A DNA stretch of 64,000 nucleotides from Moraxella cuniculi DSM 21768 (GTDB lineage: Bacteria > Pseudomonadota > Gammaproteobacteria > Pseudomonadales > Moraxellaceae). A program made the translations under genes and the position numbers. The stretch spans positions 62,001-126,000 of the forward strand of contig NZ_FTNU01000001.1 in the NCBI RefSeq assembly GCF_900156515.1. The letters are read 5' to 3'. How positions within the stretch are numbered: the first letter of the stretch is position 1; each line of letters opens with the position of its first letter. The notes under the pieces were generated by a model that saw only the letters and a list, made by a program, of their open reading frames with translations, did not search any database and was not told the origin of the DNA. Of this stretch, positions 1 to 6,991 are shown one piece after another.

Positions 1-540
1 TTTATTGACATACAGTGTCAAAATCTCATTTTTGCTCAGTTCAGATTCAATCTTACGAGCGATGAATAATTCGGTCAATTTGCGGCTGATGGTTCGCTCT
101 GAGCTTAAGAAGTAGTTTTTTGCCACCTGCATGGTGATGGTTGAGCCACCTGTTTGTGTGTCATTATCGGTCAATACTTCGGTGATGGCACGCCCCATGC
201 CTTTGACGCTGATACCACTATGTTCAAAAAAAGTATCGTCCTCTGCTGCCAAAAATGCCGAAATCATCGGCTTGGGAATTTCCTCAAAACGCACAGGCAT
301 TGAATAGCGATTGCCATACTGACCGATGAGCTTGTTGTCAGCGGTATAAATTTGCAACGGCATCTCAAACTTGGTGTTGTCAATTTTTTTGACATCAGGC
401 AAAGTGGGTTCAAGATACATCGCCATGCCATAAAAACCGATCGGAAAAGCCAATAATAAAATGGCAAGCAGTGCCAATATTGCCAAAATCAGTTTGGCTA
501 AGATGGCAAAAAATGATGCAGAAAAAGACTGGTTTGACAT
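1..540 (-). CDS. mrcA: Penicillin-binding protein 1A, N-terminal part (cut by window edge)
   Basis: The first 180 codons of a class A penicillin-binding protein, which polymerises and cross-links peptidoglycan in the periplasm; the gene runs off the left edge. The start ATG is at 538-540. Residues about 10-40 form one hydrophobic membrane anchor. The glycosyltransferase (GT51) domain follows, with the catalytic region AAEDDTFFEHSG at about residues 97-108 and the second motif TGGSTITMQVAKN at about 130-142, both intact. The short anchor and the motif spacing fit PBP1A/PonA better than PBP1B or a monofunctional transglycosylase, but the transpeptidase domain is outside the window, so MtgA is not formally excluded. 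Confidence 0.85.
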   Translation of the reverse strand, partial: MSNQSFSASFFAILAKLILAILALLAILLLAFPIGFYGMAMYLEPTLPDVKKIDNTKFEMPLQIYTADNKLIGQYGNRYSMPVRFEEIPKPMISAFLAAEDDTFFEHSGISVKGMGRAITEVLTDNDTQTGGSTITMQVAKNYFLSSERTISRKLTELFIARKIESELSKNEILTLYVNK

Positions 541-997
541 AAGTGATAATACTTCAAGATAGCTTTGCGGTTTATTTTACTAGGTTCGGCAAATAATAGC
601 CAGTATTTCATTGTAACCTGATTAAATTTTGTACTATTTTTGCCATAAGTTTGCTTTTTTGGCGTTGATTGCTGTTGTTATGATACAAAATATCAGCAAA
701 ATTGTCCGCAATGACGGCACAAATCATGACAGTCTGCGACTTTTTGGCATTTGGCTTGAAAATTTCTCATACCATCCCTATTTTTTAGCAAGTTTTATCT
801 GAAAGTCAATGGAGAATTTCGCTTTATGTGAAGATAATTGGGTTGTAGTTAATTATTTTTATTTAAAACCAGTGGTACTTGCATAAATAAAACGCACCAA
901 AATCAAGCCTTGATATTATCTATCAGGGCTTGACTTAAGGTATATTTATTAAAAATTTTTAAATTAATTCTTAAAATATATACTATAATCAATTGGG
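541..997. other. Intergenic region, AT-rich, no gene seen
   Basis: About 460 bases with no credible open frame. It must hold the promoter of the PBP1A gene on its left side and the 3' end of the TM2 gene on its right. The only structure I see is an imperfect hairpin at 903-933 (listed separately). Composition is noticeably more AT-rich than the flanking genes. Confidence 0.6.
903..933 (-). terminator. Imperfect hairpin, possible terminator of the TM2 gene
   Basis: Arms TCAAGCCTTGATA and TATCAGGGCTTGA pair over 13 positions with one non-Watson-Crick pair, around a 5 nt loop. It lies about 65 nt downstream of the TM2-domain gene. There is no clean T run on the minus-strand exit side, so terminator function is only a guess. 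Confidence 0.3.
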
Positions 998-1441
998 TTA
1001 AAACCAAGGGCGTTCGTTGGCAACATAAGTCTCATCAAAAAGTTCCTCGTCTTTAGAAAGATAAAGAATCGCCTCAATAAAGCTAATTATGAAGATTATT
1101 AGACTTGGAATGCCAAGAAGAATAAATCCAAATATAAAAGCAACCAGCATGATGATACCTTGCTTGGCGTAACCTAAATAAAATTTATGAGCACCAACAG
1201 ACCCAAAGAAAAATGCCAGCAAGGTAGCAATCCACTTTTTGTCAAGATTAAATGATGAGCTTTTAATATGATAAATACGCACGGCATAATCGTTCATCAA
1301 TTCAAAATCAACATTGGCATTAGTCATCGGTTCAGTAGGGCTACACCAATCAGCTTTTGCAAAGTTATAACGCACGCCATTTTCTGCGACAATAATACCC
1401 GTTTGGCTTAGTTTGTCATAGCCTAAAATCTTACCTTTCAT
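998..1441 (-). CDS. TM2 domain-containing membrane protein with N-terminal beta-barrel-like segment
   Basis: A 147-residue protein. Residues 1-60 (MKGKILGYD, GIIVAENGVRYNF) resemble the small cold-shock/OB-like module often placed before TM2 domains. Residues about 68-125 are the TM2 domain: a KKWIATLLAFFFGSVGAHKFYLG first helix with the GxxGxHxFYLG turn, then a second hydrophobic stretch. Function of TM2 proteins in bacteria is not established. The gene ends just upstream of nothing recognisable and its start is 9 nt from the stop of the upstream lipoprotein gene (1451-1669), so the two are probably co-transcribed from the promoter region at about 1670-1760. Confidence 0.75.
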   Translation of the reverse strand: MKGKILGYDKLSQTGIIVAENGVRYNFAKADWCSPTEPMTNANVDFELMNDYAVRIYHIKSSSFNLDKKWIATLLAFFFGSVGAHKFYLGYAKQGIIMLVAFIFGFILLGIPSLIIFIISFIEAILYLSKDEELFDETYVANERPWF

Positions 1442-1450
1442 TTGTATTCC

Positions 1451-1669
1451 TTAATTGACCGAGTTAATTGAATTAAAAGCGGACTTTAATTCCGCTTCAG
1501 CGGCATTTTGGCAGTTTTTTGAGTCAGGCTTATAAGTACCTGTTGAGCATTTTTGAAGCACTTTAGCTCGCTTGCTACGGTCTTTGACCAATTCATCAAC
1601 TGAGTAAGTTTTGGAGCAGCCTGTTAATAAAACAGCTGCAAGTACACTAATACTGATTATTTTATTCAT
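1451..1669 (-). CDS. EexN family (entry-exclusion-type) small lipoprotein
   Basis: A 72-residue lipoprotein. Residues 1-18 form a signal peptide ending in the lipobox LLTGC, so the mature protein starts at Cys18. The mature part has the pattern VDELVKDRSKRAKVLQKC...DSKNCQNAAEAE: a short helical segment followed by two conserved cysteines and an NAxxAE end. This is the signature of the EexN family, first described as entry-exclusion lipoproteins of conjugative plasmids but also found as chromosomal orphans. No conjugation genes lie in the window, so exclusion activity is not implied. It is divergent from the XRE regulator at 1768 and the twin operators between them probably control both. Confidence 0.7.
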   Translation of the reverse strand: MNKIISISVLAAVLLTGCSKTYSVDELVKDRSKRAKVLQKCSTGTYKPDSKNCQNAAEAELKSAFNSINSVN

Positions 1670-1725
1670 AGTTTATCCTTATTGGCAGAGAGGTCTGAGA
1701 TTTGTATTTTGGTTGCAATTTTGCA

Positions 1726-1736
1726 CCTAAAACAGG
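1726..1736. promoter_or_regulatory. Operator candidate, copy 1 (CCTAAAACAGG)
   Basis: An 11-base near-palindrome CCTAAAACAGG in the divergent region between the EexN-type lipoprotein gene and the XRE regulator. It matches a second copy at 1753-1763 at 10 of 11 positions. The duplicate arrangement next to a small XRE gene suggests the binding sites of that regulator. Confidence 0.5.
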
Positions 1737-1752
1737 TTCATTCTATCATACC

Positions 1753-1763
1753 CCTAAAATAGG
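1753..1763. promoter_or_regulatory. Operator candidate, copy 2 (CCTAAAATAGG)
   Basis: Second copy of the near-palindrome, 27 bases from the first (start to start). It ends 4 nt before the ATG at 1768, so its AGG also acts as the Shine-Dalgarno sequence. A repressor bound here would directly block its own gene, which fits autoregulation. Confidence 0.5.
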
Positions 1764-1767
1764 TGCA

Positions 1768-2019
1768 ATGAAAAATTTAAGATTATCTATACATTCACCT
1801 GAAAATATTTGGTTGCGTCAACTTTTGATTAAAAGAAGGCGGGAGTTGAAGCTGTCTCAGCGAGAGTTAGCTGAGCGACTGGATGTTGTGTACTCTTTTG
1901 TTGGTAAGGTTGAGACAGGGGATAGAAGGCTAGATTTTCTGGAATTTATTGCTTATTGCCATTCGCTTGAGATCGATCCATGTCAGGTTGTGATGCAATT
2001 CAATCGTCAATTCTCTTGA
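1768..2019 (+). CDS. Small XRE-family helix-turn-helix regulator
   Basis: An 83-residue stand-alone DNA-binding protein. The HTH covers residues about 18-70: [19 protein letters not shown], then [23 protein letters not shown], the classical XRE pattern. An upstream in-frame start at 1702 would add 22 residues that read through the operator copies, so the ATG at 1768, preceded by AGG, is preferred. It faces away from the EexN/TM2 pair and probably represses that pair and itself. htpG follows 58 nt later on the same strand. Confidence 0.75.
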   Translation: MKNLRLSIHSPENIWLRQLLIKRRRELKLSQRELAERLDVVYSFVGKVETGDRRLDFLEFIAYCHSLEIDPCQVVMQFNRQFS

Positions 2020-2077
2020 AAATTTGCTAAGCGTCCTTAATTATTGCAAGTTAAATTTTAATTTCAAGGAGTGTTTT

Positions 2078-4012
2078 ATGACCACAACCAATCATCATTT
2101 TGAAGCCGAAGTTGCCCAGCTTTTGCATTTGGTAACGCATTCTTTGTATTCTAATGCGGATATTTTTGTGCGTGAGCTGGTGTCCAATGCCTCTGACGCT
2201 TGTGATAAACTGCGTTTTTTGGCAACTGCTGATGACAGCTTGTACGAAAATGATGGCGAGCTTGCGATCAAGATTGATTTTGACCAAGAGGCAAAAACAC
2301 TCACCATTAGCGATAACGGTATCGGCATGAATGAAGCTGATGCCATTGAGCATTTGGGAACGATTGCCAAGTCAGGCACAAAGGCGTTTTTGGACAAATT
2401 ATCCGACAGCGACAAAAAAGATGGCAATCTTATCGGTCAATTTGGTGTGGGTTTTTATTCAGGGTTTATTGTTGCTGACAAAATCACTGTTGAGAGCCGT
2501 AAAGCTGGCGAGCCTGCCGAGCAGGGCGTGCGTTGGGTATCAGATGGCACAGGGTCATTTAGCACCGAGACCATTACCAAAGACAGTCGTGGCACGAGCA
2601 TTACTCTGCACCTAAAAGACATTTATGCAGGTGAGGGCGAAGGCGAGAGCAATTATCTGGATCGCCATACCGTGCGTCAGTTGGTGAATAAATACTCTGA
2701 CCATATCAGTCTGCCAATTCAGATGCGTAAGCAAGAATGGCAAGATGAGCTGGACGATGACGGCAAAGTGGTCGCAGGCAAAGGCGAGTATGTCTTGACG
2801 GACGAGTACGAAACCATCAACCAAGCCACCGCCTTGTGGACAAAATCGCCAGCGGATATCAGCGATGATGAGTATAATGAGTTTTATAAAAACCTAAGCT
2901 ATGATTATACCGATCCGCTTGCTTATACGCACAATCGTGTCGAGGGGCGCGTGCAGTATACCCAGTTGCTCTACATTCCCAAAAAAGCACCGTTTGACTT
3001 ATACGCACGAGAGCAGCAGCGTGGGCTGAAGCTGTATGTGAAGCGAGTGTTTATCATGGAAGATGCCGAGCAGCTATTGCCGATGTATTTGCGTTTTGTC
3101 AAAGGGGTGATTGATACAGCTGATTTACCACTCAATGTCAGCCGCGAGATTTTGCAAGAAAGCCGTGATGTCAAGGCAATCCGTGATGGCAATGCTCGCC
3201 GTGTGCTGACCTTGCTTGGCAGCCTTGCAGGTAGCGAAGATGCGGACAAACAGGCGAAGTTTGCCGAGTTTTATCAAGAATTTGGCGATGTGCTAAAAGA
3301 GGGCTTGGGCGAAGATCAATCCAACCAAGAACGCATTGCCAAATTGTTGCGTTATGCTACCAGCACCGATGATGCGACAAAGACCAGCTTTGCCGATTAT
3401 AAAGCTCGCATGAAAGAGGGTCAAAAAGCCATCTATTATCTGACAGCGGATAATCTGGCTGCTGCCAAAAACAGCCCACAGCTTGAGCTGTTTAACAAAA
3501 AAGGCATCGAGGTTATCTTGATGACAGCACGAGTTGATGAATGGGCGATGAATTTCTTGCACGAGTTTGACGGCACGCCACTAAAAAATATTGCCAAAGG
3601 GGCGGTGGATTTGGGCGAGCTGACGGACGAGAGCGAAAAACAACAAACCAAACAAGCCGAAGAAAATCTCAAGCCCATCGTTGATAAGCTAAAAACCGCA
3701 CTGGACGGTCGTGCCAAAGATGTACGAGTCTCTAGCCGTCTGGTGGACAGTGCTGCGTGCTTGGTGGTGGGTGAGGGTGAACTTAGCCCGCAGATGGCAC
3801 AGATGCTAAAAGCGATGGGACAAAGCGTGCCTGATGTCAAGCCTGTGCTTGAGATTAACCCAAACCACCCATTGATTAACAAGCTTGAGCAAGATGGTGA
3901 GTTTGACACACTGGCACAGGTTATCTTTGATCAGGCGGTGCTGGCTGATGGCGGACAGCTTGATGACCCTGCAGCATACCTGAAGCGTATCAATGCACTG
4001 CTTATGAAGTAA
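2078..4012 (+). CDS. htpG: Molecular chaperone HtpG (Hsp90)
   Basis: A 644-residue cytosolic ATP-dependent chaperone of the Hsp90 family; length is normal. The GHKL ATPase domain shows [14 protein letters not shown] (about 27-40), the nucleotide-binding DNGIGM, and [11 protein letters not shown]. The middle domain carries LYVKRVFIM and [14 protein letters not shown] with the conserved catalytic-loop arginine. The C-terminal dimerisation region ends [10 protein letters not shown]. The start at 2078 is chosen because AAGGAG lies 7 nt upstream; a longer frame from 2024 has no such support. A strong terminator follows at 4026. It is monocistronic here, and no heat-shock promoter or CIRCE-like element was recognised. 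Confidence 0.97.
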   Translation: MTTTNHHFEAEVAQLLHLVTHSLYSNADIFVRELVSNASDACDKLRFLATADDSLYENDGELAIKIDFDQEAKTLTISDNGIGMNEADAIEHLGTIAKSGTKAFLDKLSDSDKKDGNLIGQFGVGFYSGFIVADKITVESRKAGEPAEQGVRWVSDGTGSFSTETITKDSRGTSITLHLKDIYAGEGEGESNYLDRHTVRQLVNKYSDHISLPIQMRKQEWQDELDDDGKVVAGKGEYVLTDEYETINQATALWTKSPADISDDEYNEFYKNLSYDYTDPLAYTHNRVEGRVQYTQLLYIPKKAPFDLYAREQQRGLKLYVKRVFIMEDAEQLLPMYLRFVKGVIDTADLPLNVSREILQESRDVKAIRDGNARRVLTLLGSLAGSEDADKQAKFAEFYQEFGDVLKEGLGEDQSNQERIAKLLRYATSTDDATKTSFADYKARMKEGQKAIYYLTADNLAAAKNSPQLELFNKKGIEVILMTARVDEWAMNFLHEFDGTPLKNIAKGAVDLGELTDESEKQQTKQAEENLKPIVDKLKTALDGRAKDVRVSSRLVDSAACLVVGEGELSPQMAQMLKAMGQSVPDVKPVLEINPNHPLINKLEQDGEFDTLAQVIFDQAVLADGGQLDDPAAYLKRINALLMK

Positions 4013-4025
4013 TTAACTAATAATA

Positions 4026-4057
4026 AAAACTGTCTGTAGATACAGGCAGTTTTTTTG
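4026..4057 (+). terminator. Rho-independent terminator of htpG
   Basis: Stem AAAACTGTCTGTA / TACAGGCAGTTTT with a 2 nt loop and one mismatch, followed by a T run. It starts 14 nt after the htpG stop codon. Confidence 0.85.
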
Positions 4058-4116
4058 TGCCTGCGGTATGATTTTTGGCAAAAAATGTAACAAGATGTAA
4101 AAATAAATAAAAATCG

Positions 4117-4149
4117 TTTTTTTTTTTTTTTTTTTGGATATGGTATCTT
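4117..4149 (+). promoter_or_regulatory. 19-nt poly-T tract just upstream of an extended -10 element
   Basis: Nineteen consecutive T at 4117-4135 followed by GGATATGG and the -10-like TATCTT at 4144-4149, preceded by TGG to make an extended -10. The tract occupies the -35 and spacer positions of this putative promoter. Length changes by slipped-strand mispairing would shift spacing to upstream sequence. The same arrangement occurs at 6310-6351 before the paralogous gene. Confidence 0.6.
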
Positions 4150-4217
4150 GAGCAAAACTTAAGCAAATTGTTTGGGTTTGATTGTTCATTTGATTTAATT
4201 TTTATTAAGGAGTTATG

Positions 4218-4595
4218 ATGAAAATCTACCATCTAATCACCGCCACAGCCACGGCGTTGTTATTGCTTACCACAGCCCCCGCCCAAGCCAACCAAGCAAA
4301 GTTTAAAAAGATTGAACGAGAGCTTAAGCAGTGTTCCAAAGATGCCAGAGGTTCGTATGTATATGGAAGTTGTGTGATAGGTGCTGTAGATGATTACAGA
4401 AAATTGATGAATGCAAGCAAAAGATCCAAGCTAAAGCAAGCAGAACGAGCTTGTGCAATTAAGGCGGCAAGAGAAGAGTCAAATTTTGATTATGATCATG
4501 ACACATATGGCTTAGAATCACTCAGTAATGCAGGTAGAATTGGAGCTGCTGAATGTCAATTAAAGGCAGCCAGACGCATCGCCAAACAACGCTGA
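4218..4595 (+). CDS. Secreted LprI/DUF1311-like protein, paralogue A
   Basis: A 125-residue exported protein. Residues 1-24 are a signal peptide ending AQA. The mature part starts NQAKFKKIERELKQC and carries four cysteines, with LKQAERACAIKAARE and a C-terminal AECQLKAARR, resembling the lysozyme inhibitor LprI-type (DUF1311) domain; this assignment is by pattern only. AAGGAG at 4207-4212 supports the second of two adjacent ATGs. Paralogue B at 6391 shares the N-terminal block and the C-terminal AARRIAKQR, including a stretch of 33 identical bases around the stop codon (4566-4598 and 6697-6729). The upstream poly-T tract suggests phase-variable expression. It probably acts in the periplasm. 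Confidence 0.65.
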   Translation: MKIYHLITATATALLLLTTAPAQANQAKFKKIERELKQCSKDARGSYVYGSCVIGAVDDYRKLMNASKRSKLKQAERACAIKAAREESNFDYDHDTYGLESLSNAGRIGAAECQLKAARRIAKQR

Positions 4596-4609
4596 TTTTT
4601 ATTATGCCC

Positions 4610-4638
4610 AAAAAGATCGTCCTTTGGCGGTCTTTTTG
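4610..4638 (+). terminator. Terminator of the secreted protein A gene
   Basis: AAAAAGATCGTCC / GGCGGTCTTTTT hairpin with a TTTG-type loop and T run, 15 nt after the stop codon. Confidence 0.75.
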
Positions 4639-4731
4639 TTATTTGGCTTGACAAGAAATTTCCCCCACTTTGGCATGGCTTGTGGTACAATGATCTCACC
4701 TTTTTTGCCTTGTTGCATGGTTGAGTATTGC

Positions 4732-6171
4732 ATGAGTTTTTTCTCAAATTTTTTCTCAAATCTGGGTGCGTCGTTGTGGATGCTGATCGGTAGCGAACGA
4801 GCATTTACGCGTGCCAAGCCGACTTTTGGGCAATTTGTGCTGTTGATGGTGGTGGCACTGTCATCAAATATTTTATTTGCTTGGCTGGTTGCGACTGATG
4901 ACAGTTATTTTAATGAACAGGGGCTGATCAGTTATCTGGTGTGGCCTGTGATTATTGTGGCGGCTGGGATTATCATCGCCCAGCGGTCGGTGAATTATTC
5001 GCTGTTGTTCGTGCCTGCGATTTTGTGGCTGGCGGCGGATACTTTGCTGGTGCTGTTCCAAAGCGGCATTCAGTTTCTTGAAAATCAGGGGCTGTTGCCA
5101 TATTGGCTGGGCAGTATTTTGCCGAGCTTGTTTTTGCTGTTGTTCGTCTGGCAGACGACAGCGTTGCTGCTGATTTTTGCCAAACGCTTTGGCTGGCCGT
5201 GGTGGGAGCGGTGCCTGATGTTGATTGCAACCATCGCACTGCTGGTTGTTTGGCAAAAAAACACCATCAGCCAACCGATTTTTAAGACAGATGCCACACA
5301 GACTTTGCTGGACGAGGCGGCATTTTATGAACAGCCTGCGGTATTTTCACGCACGCTTGATAGCATCGCCGAACATAAGCAAGGTCGTGCCGAATGGTAT
5401 TTTTTGGGCGTGGCTCCCTATGCTGAACAAAATGTATTTGCCAATGAGATTTTGCAAGCCAAGCAGATTTTTGATGGGCGTTTTGACTCGGCAAAACGCT
5501 CGCTGGCTTTGATTAACAATCCTAACACTTGGGGTGAATATCCACTGGCGACACGCACCAGCATTGAGCGGAGTTTGGTACGCATTGGCGAGCGTATGGA
5601 CAGTGATGAAGATGTGCTGTTTATGGCATTAAGCTCGCATGGTTCGGTTGATGAGCATGGCGAGCCAATCGGTGAGCTTGCGGTGAGCAACCCGCCGCTG
5701 GATTTGCGACAGATTGATCCGTTTTGGCTAAAATCAGCACTGGACAAATCAGGCATTCGCTGGCGGGTGATTGTGATTTCGGCGTGTTATTCAGGCACTT
5801 TTATTAATGCTTTAAAAGACCCTTATACGCTTATCATCACAGCATCAAAAGAGGACAAAGCCTCGTTTGGCTGTACCGATGATGCTGAGCTGACTTATTT
5901 TGGCAGGGCATTTTTTGCAGAAAGTATGCTACAGACCGATGGGATTATCGAGGCGTTTTATGCCGCTGTGCCAAAGATTAAAGAGCGAGAGATTCTGATG
6001 GGATTTGAGCCGTCTGAACCACAACTGGTGGTCGGTGAGCTGATACAGCTTGCTTTGCCAGAGCTGCAAAAATCACTGTACAACCCTAGCGAAAATTCGC
6101 CACTGCAACTGCCAGAGGGTGTGATTGATACCAAAAATTCGACCCAAACATTGACAGCTCCACCGCAATAA
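4732..6171 (+). CDS. Membrane-anchored C13-family (legumain-like) cysteine peptidase
   Basis: A 479-residue protein. Residues about 25-185 hold five to six hydrophobic segments, so it sits in the inner membrane. The C-terminal domain (about 215-450) has the C13/caspase-like fold signature: the histidine motif LFMALSSHGS (about residues 298-307) and the cysteine motif VIVISACYSGTF (about 345-356), both catalytic residues present. Bacterial C13 peptidases have no agreed physiological role. The frame is open upstream to 4624, but that part overlaps the preceding terminator, so the ATG at 4732 was chosen; its ribosome-binding site is weak. An extended -10 (TGTGGTACAAT) lies about 45 nt upstream. 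It is flanked on both sides by the paralogous secreted proteins. Confidence 0.75.
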   Translation: MSFFSNFFSNLGASLWMLIGSERAFTRAKPTFGQFVLLMVVALSSNILFAWLVATDDSYFNEQGLISYLVWPVIIVAAGIIIAQRSVNYSLLFVPAILWLAADTLLVLFQSGIQFLENQGLLPYWLGSILPSLFLLLFVWQTTALLLIFAKRFGWPWWERCLMLIATIALLVVWQKNTISQPIFKTDATQTLLDEAAFYEQPAVFSRTLDSIAEHKQGRAEWYFLGVAPYAEQNVFANEILQAKQIFDGRFDSAKRSLALINNPNTWGEYPLATRTSIERSLVRIGERMDSDEDVLFMALSSHGSVDEHGEPIGELAVSNPPLDLRQIDPFWLKSALDKSGIRWRVIVISACYSGTFINALKDPYTLIITASKEDKASFGCTDDAELTYFGRAFFAESMLQTDGIIEAFYAAVPKIKEREILMGFEPSEPQLVVGELIQLALPELQKSLYNPSENSPLQLPEGVIDTKNSTQTLTAPPQ

Positions 6172-6183
6172 TCAAATTTGCCA

Positions 6184-6213
6184 AAACCGCCTGTGTGATA
6201 CGGGCGGTTTTTT
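6184..6213 (+). terminator. Terminator of the C13 peptidase gene
   Basis: AAACCGCC / GGCGGTTT stem with an 11 nt loop and a T6 tail, 12 nt after the stop codon. Confidence 0.8.
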
Positions 6214-6309
6214 GATGTGAGAAAAATGATAAAAATCTGTGCCAAAGCAGATAATCATCGCCAAATTTTGCTTATTTACAAAAAAAATTGCCAAAAAAAT
6301 AAAAAACCG

Positions 6310-6351
6310 TTTTTTTTTTTTTTTTTTTTTGAATGTGCTATCGTAGGCGGT
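6310..6351 (+). promoter_or_regulatory. 21-nt poly-T tract just upstream of an extended -10 element
   Basis: Twenty-one T at 6310-6330 followed by GAATGTGC and TATCGT, a TGnTATCnT extended -10 like that at 4144. It precedes paralogue B by about 50 nt. The shared design with the tract at 4117 and the different length (19 against 21) support slippage-prone control. Confidence 0.6.
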
Positions 6352-6390
6352 ATCGGAAATTTTCCGCTTTTTAACCAACAGGAGAATATG

Positions 6391-6726
6391 ATGAAAATCA
6401 CCAAAACACTAAGCCTAACCGCACTGTGTGCTTTGGCTGCATTATCCAGCCCAAGTTATGCCAACCAAGCTAAGTTTAATAAGATTGAACGAGAGCTTAA
6501 GCAGTGTCATAACAACTTGGAAGTGGGAGGTATTGCTATGTATAATGCTTGTACTATGGACGCAACCGATAGTTATAAGCGAACATTTACCAAAGCTCAA
6601 AAAGCCAAGCTAAGATCGGCAAAAAAATCATGCGAAACAAAATATGACAGAGATAGCAGTCTGGGGAACTCGGCTGCTTACGTCTGCGAGTTAGATGCAG
6701 CCAGACGCATCGCCAAACAACGCTGA
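6391..6726 (+). CDS. Secreted LprI/DUF1311-like protein, paralogue B
   Basis: A 111-residue exported protein with a signal peptide of about 22 residues ending SYA. The mature protein begins NQAKFNKIERELKQC, nearly identical to paralogue A at 4218, followed by three further cysteines (NACT, KSCET, YVCEL) and the shared C-terminus AARRIAKQR. The central region has diverged, so the pair arose by duplication and then drifted in the middle. The second of two tandem ATGs is preferred because AGGAG is 6 nt upstream. The poly-T tract at 6310 suggests variable expression. The likely site of action is the periplasm or outside; lysozyme inhibition is possible but unproven. Confidence 0.65.
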   Translation: MKITKTLSLTALCALAALSSPSYANQAKFNKIERELKQCHNNLEVGGIAMYNACTMDATDSYKRTFTKAQKAKLRSAKKSCETKYDRDSSLGNSAAYVCELDAARRIAKQR

Positions 6727-6736
6727 TTTTGTTATT

Positions 6737-6762
6737 TAAGACTGCCGATAGGCGGTCTTTTT
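6737..6762 (+). terminator. Terminator of the secreted protein B gene
   Basis: AAGACTGCC / GGCGGTCTT stem, GATA loop, T5 tail. Confidence 0.8.
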
Positions 6763-6877
6763 GATGGGCGATTGGTGATGGGTTTTGAGATTGGTTTGGG
6801 TATTTTTTAGAAAAATAATCATTATTTCGCCAAAGATGGCTTGTAATTTATCAAAAATATCGGTATATTGTAGCGGT

Positions 6878-6899
6878 ATATCATATTTACTTATGATAT
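6878..6899. promoter_or_regulatory. Inverted repeat upstream of gdhA
   Basis: Perfect 8-base arms ATATCATA and TATGATAT separated by 6 bases, about 92 nt before the gdhA start. It is a possible operator for regulation of glutamate dehydrogenase. Because the region is AT-rich, chance is not excluded. Confidence 0.35.
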
Positions 6900-6991
6900 T
6901 ACAAGTTTTTGTGATATGTTGTAATGCACCGTGCATGACCAGCACAACACTTGTCCATCATACAGATGTTTTTTAGTTTGAGGATTTAACC

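Noticed and set aside
1451-1669. Reading the EexN-type gene as evidence of an integrated conjugative element
   Set aside because: No relaxase, type IV secretion, integrase or att-like repeat is visible; neighbours are chromosomal.
3436-3909. Long antisense open frame opposite htpG (157 codons)
   Set aside because: It is Ser/Cys/Ala-rich low-complexity translation with no domain, and lies wholly within the conserved htpG frame; an artefact of codon use.
6217-6390. N-terminal extension of secreted protein B through the poly-T tract (poly-Phe)
   Set aside because: The signal peptide begins at the ATG behind AGGAG at 6391; the extension would place a Phe run before it. The tract is more plausible as promoter DNA.
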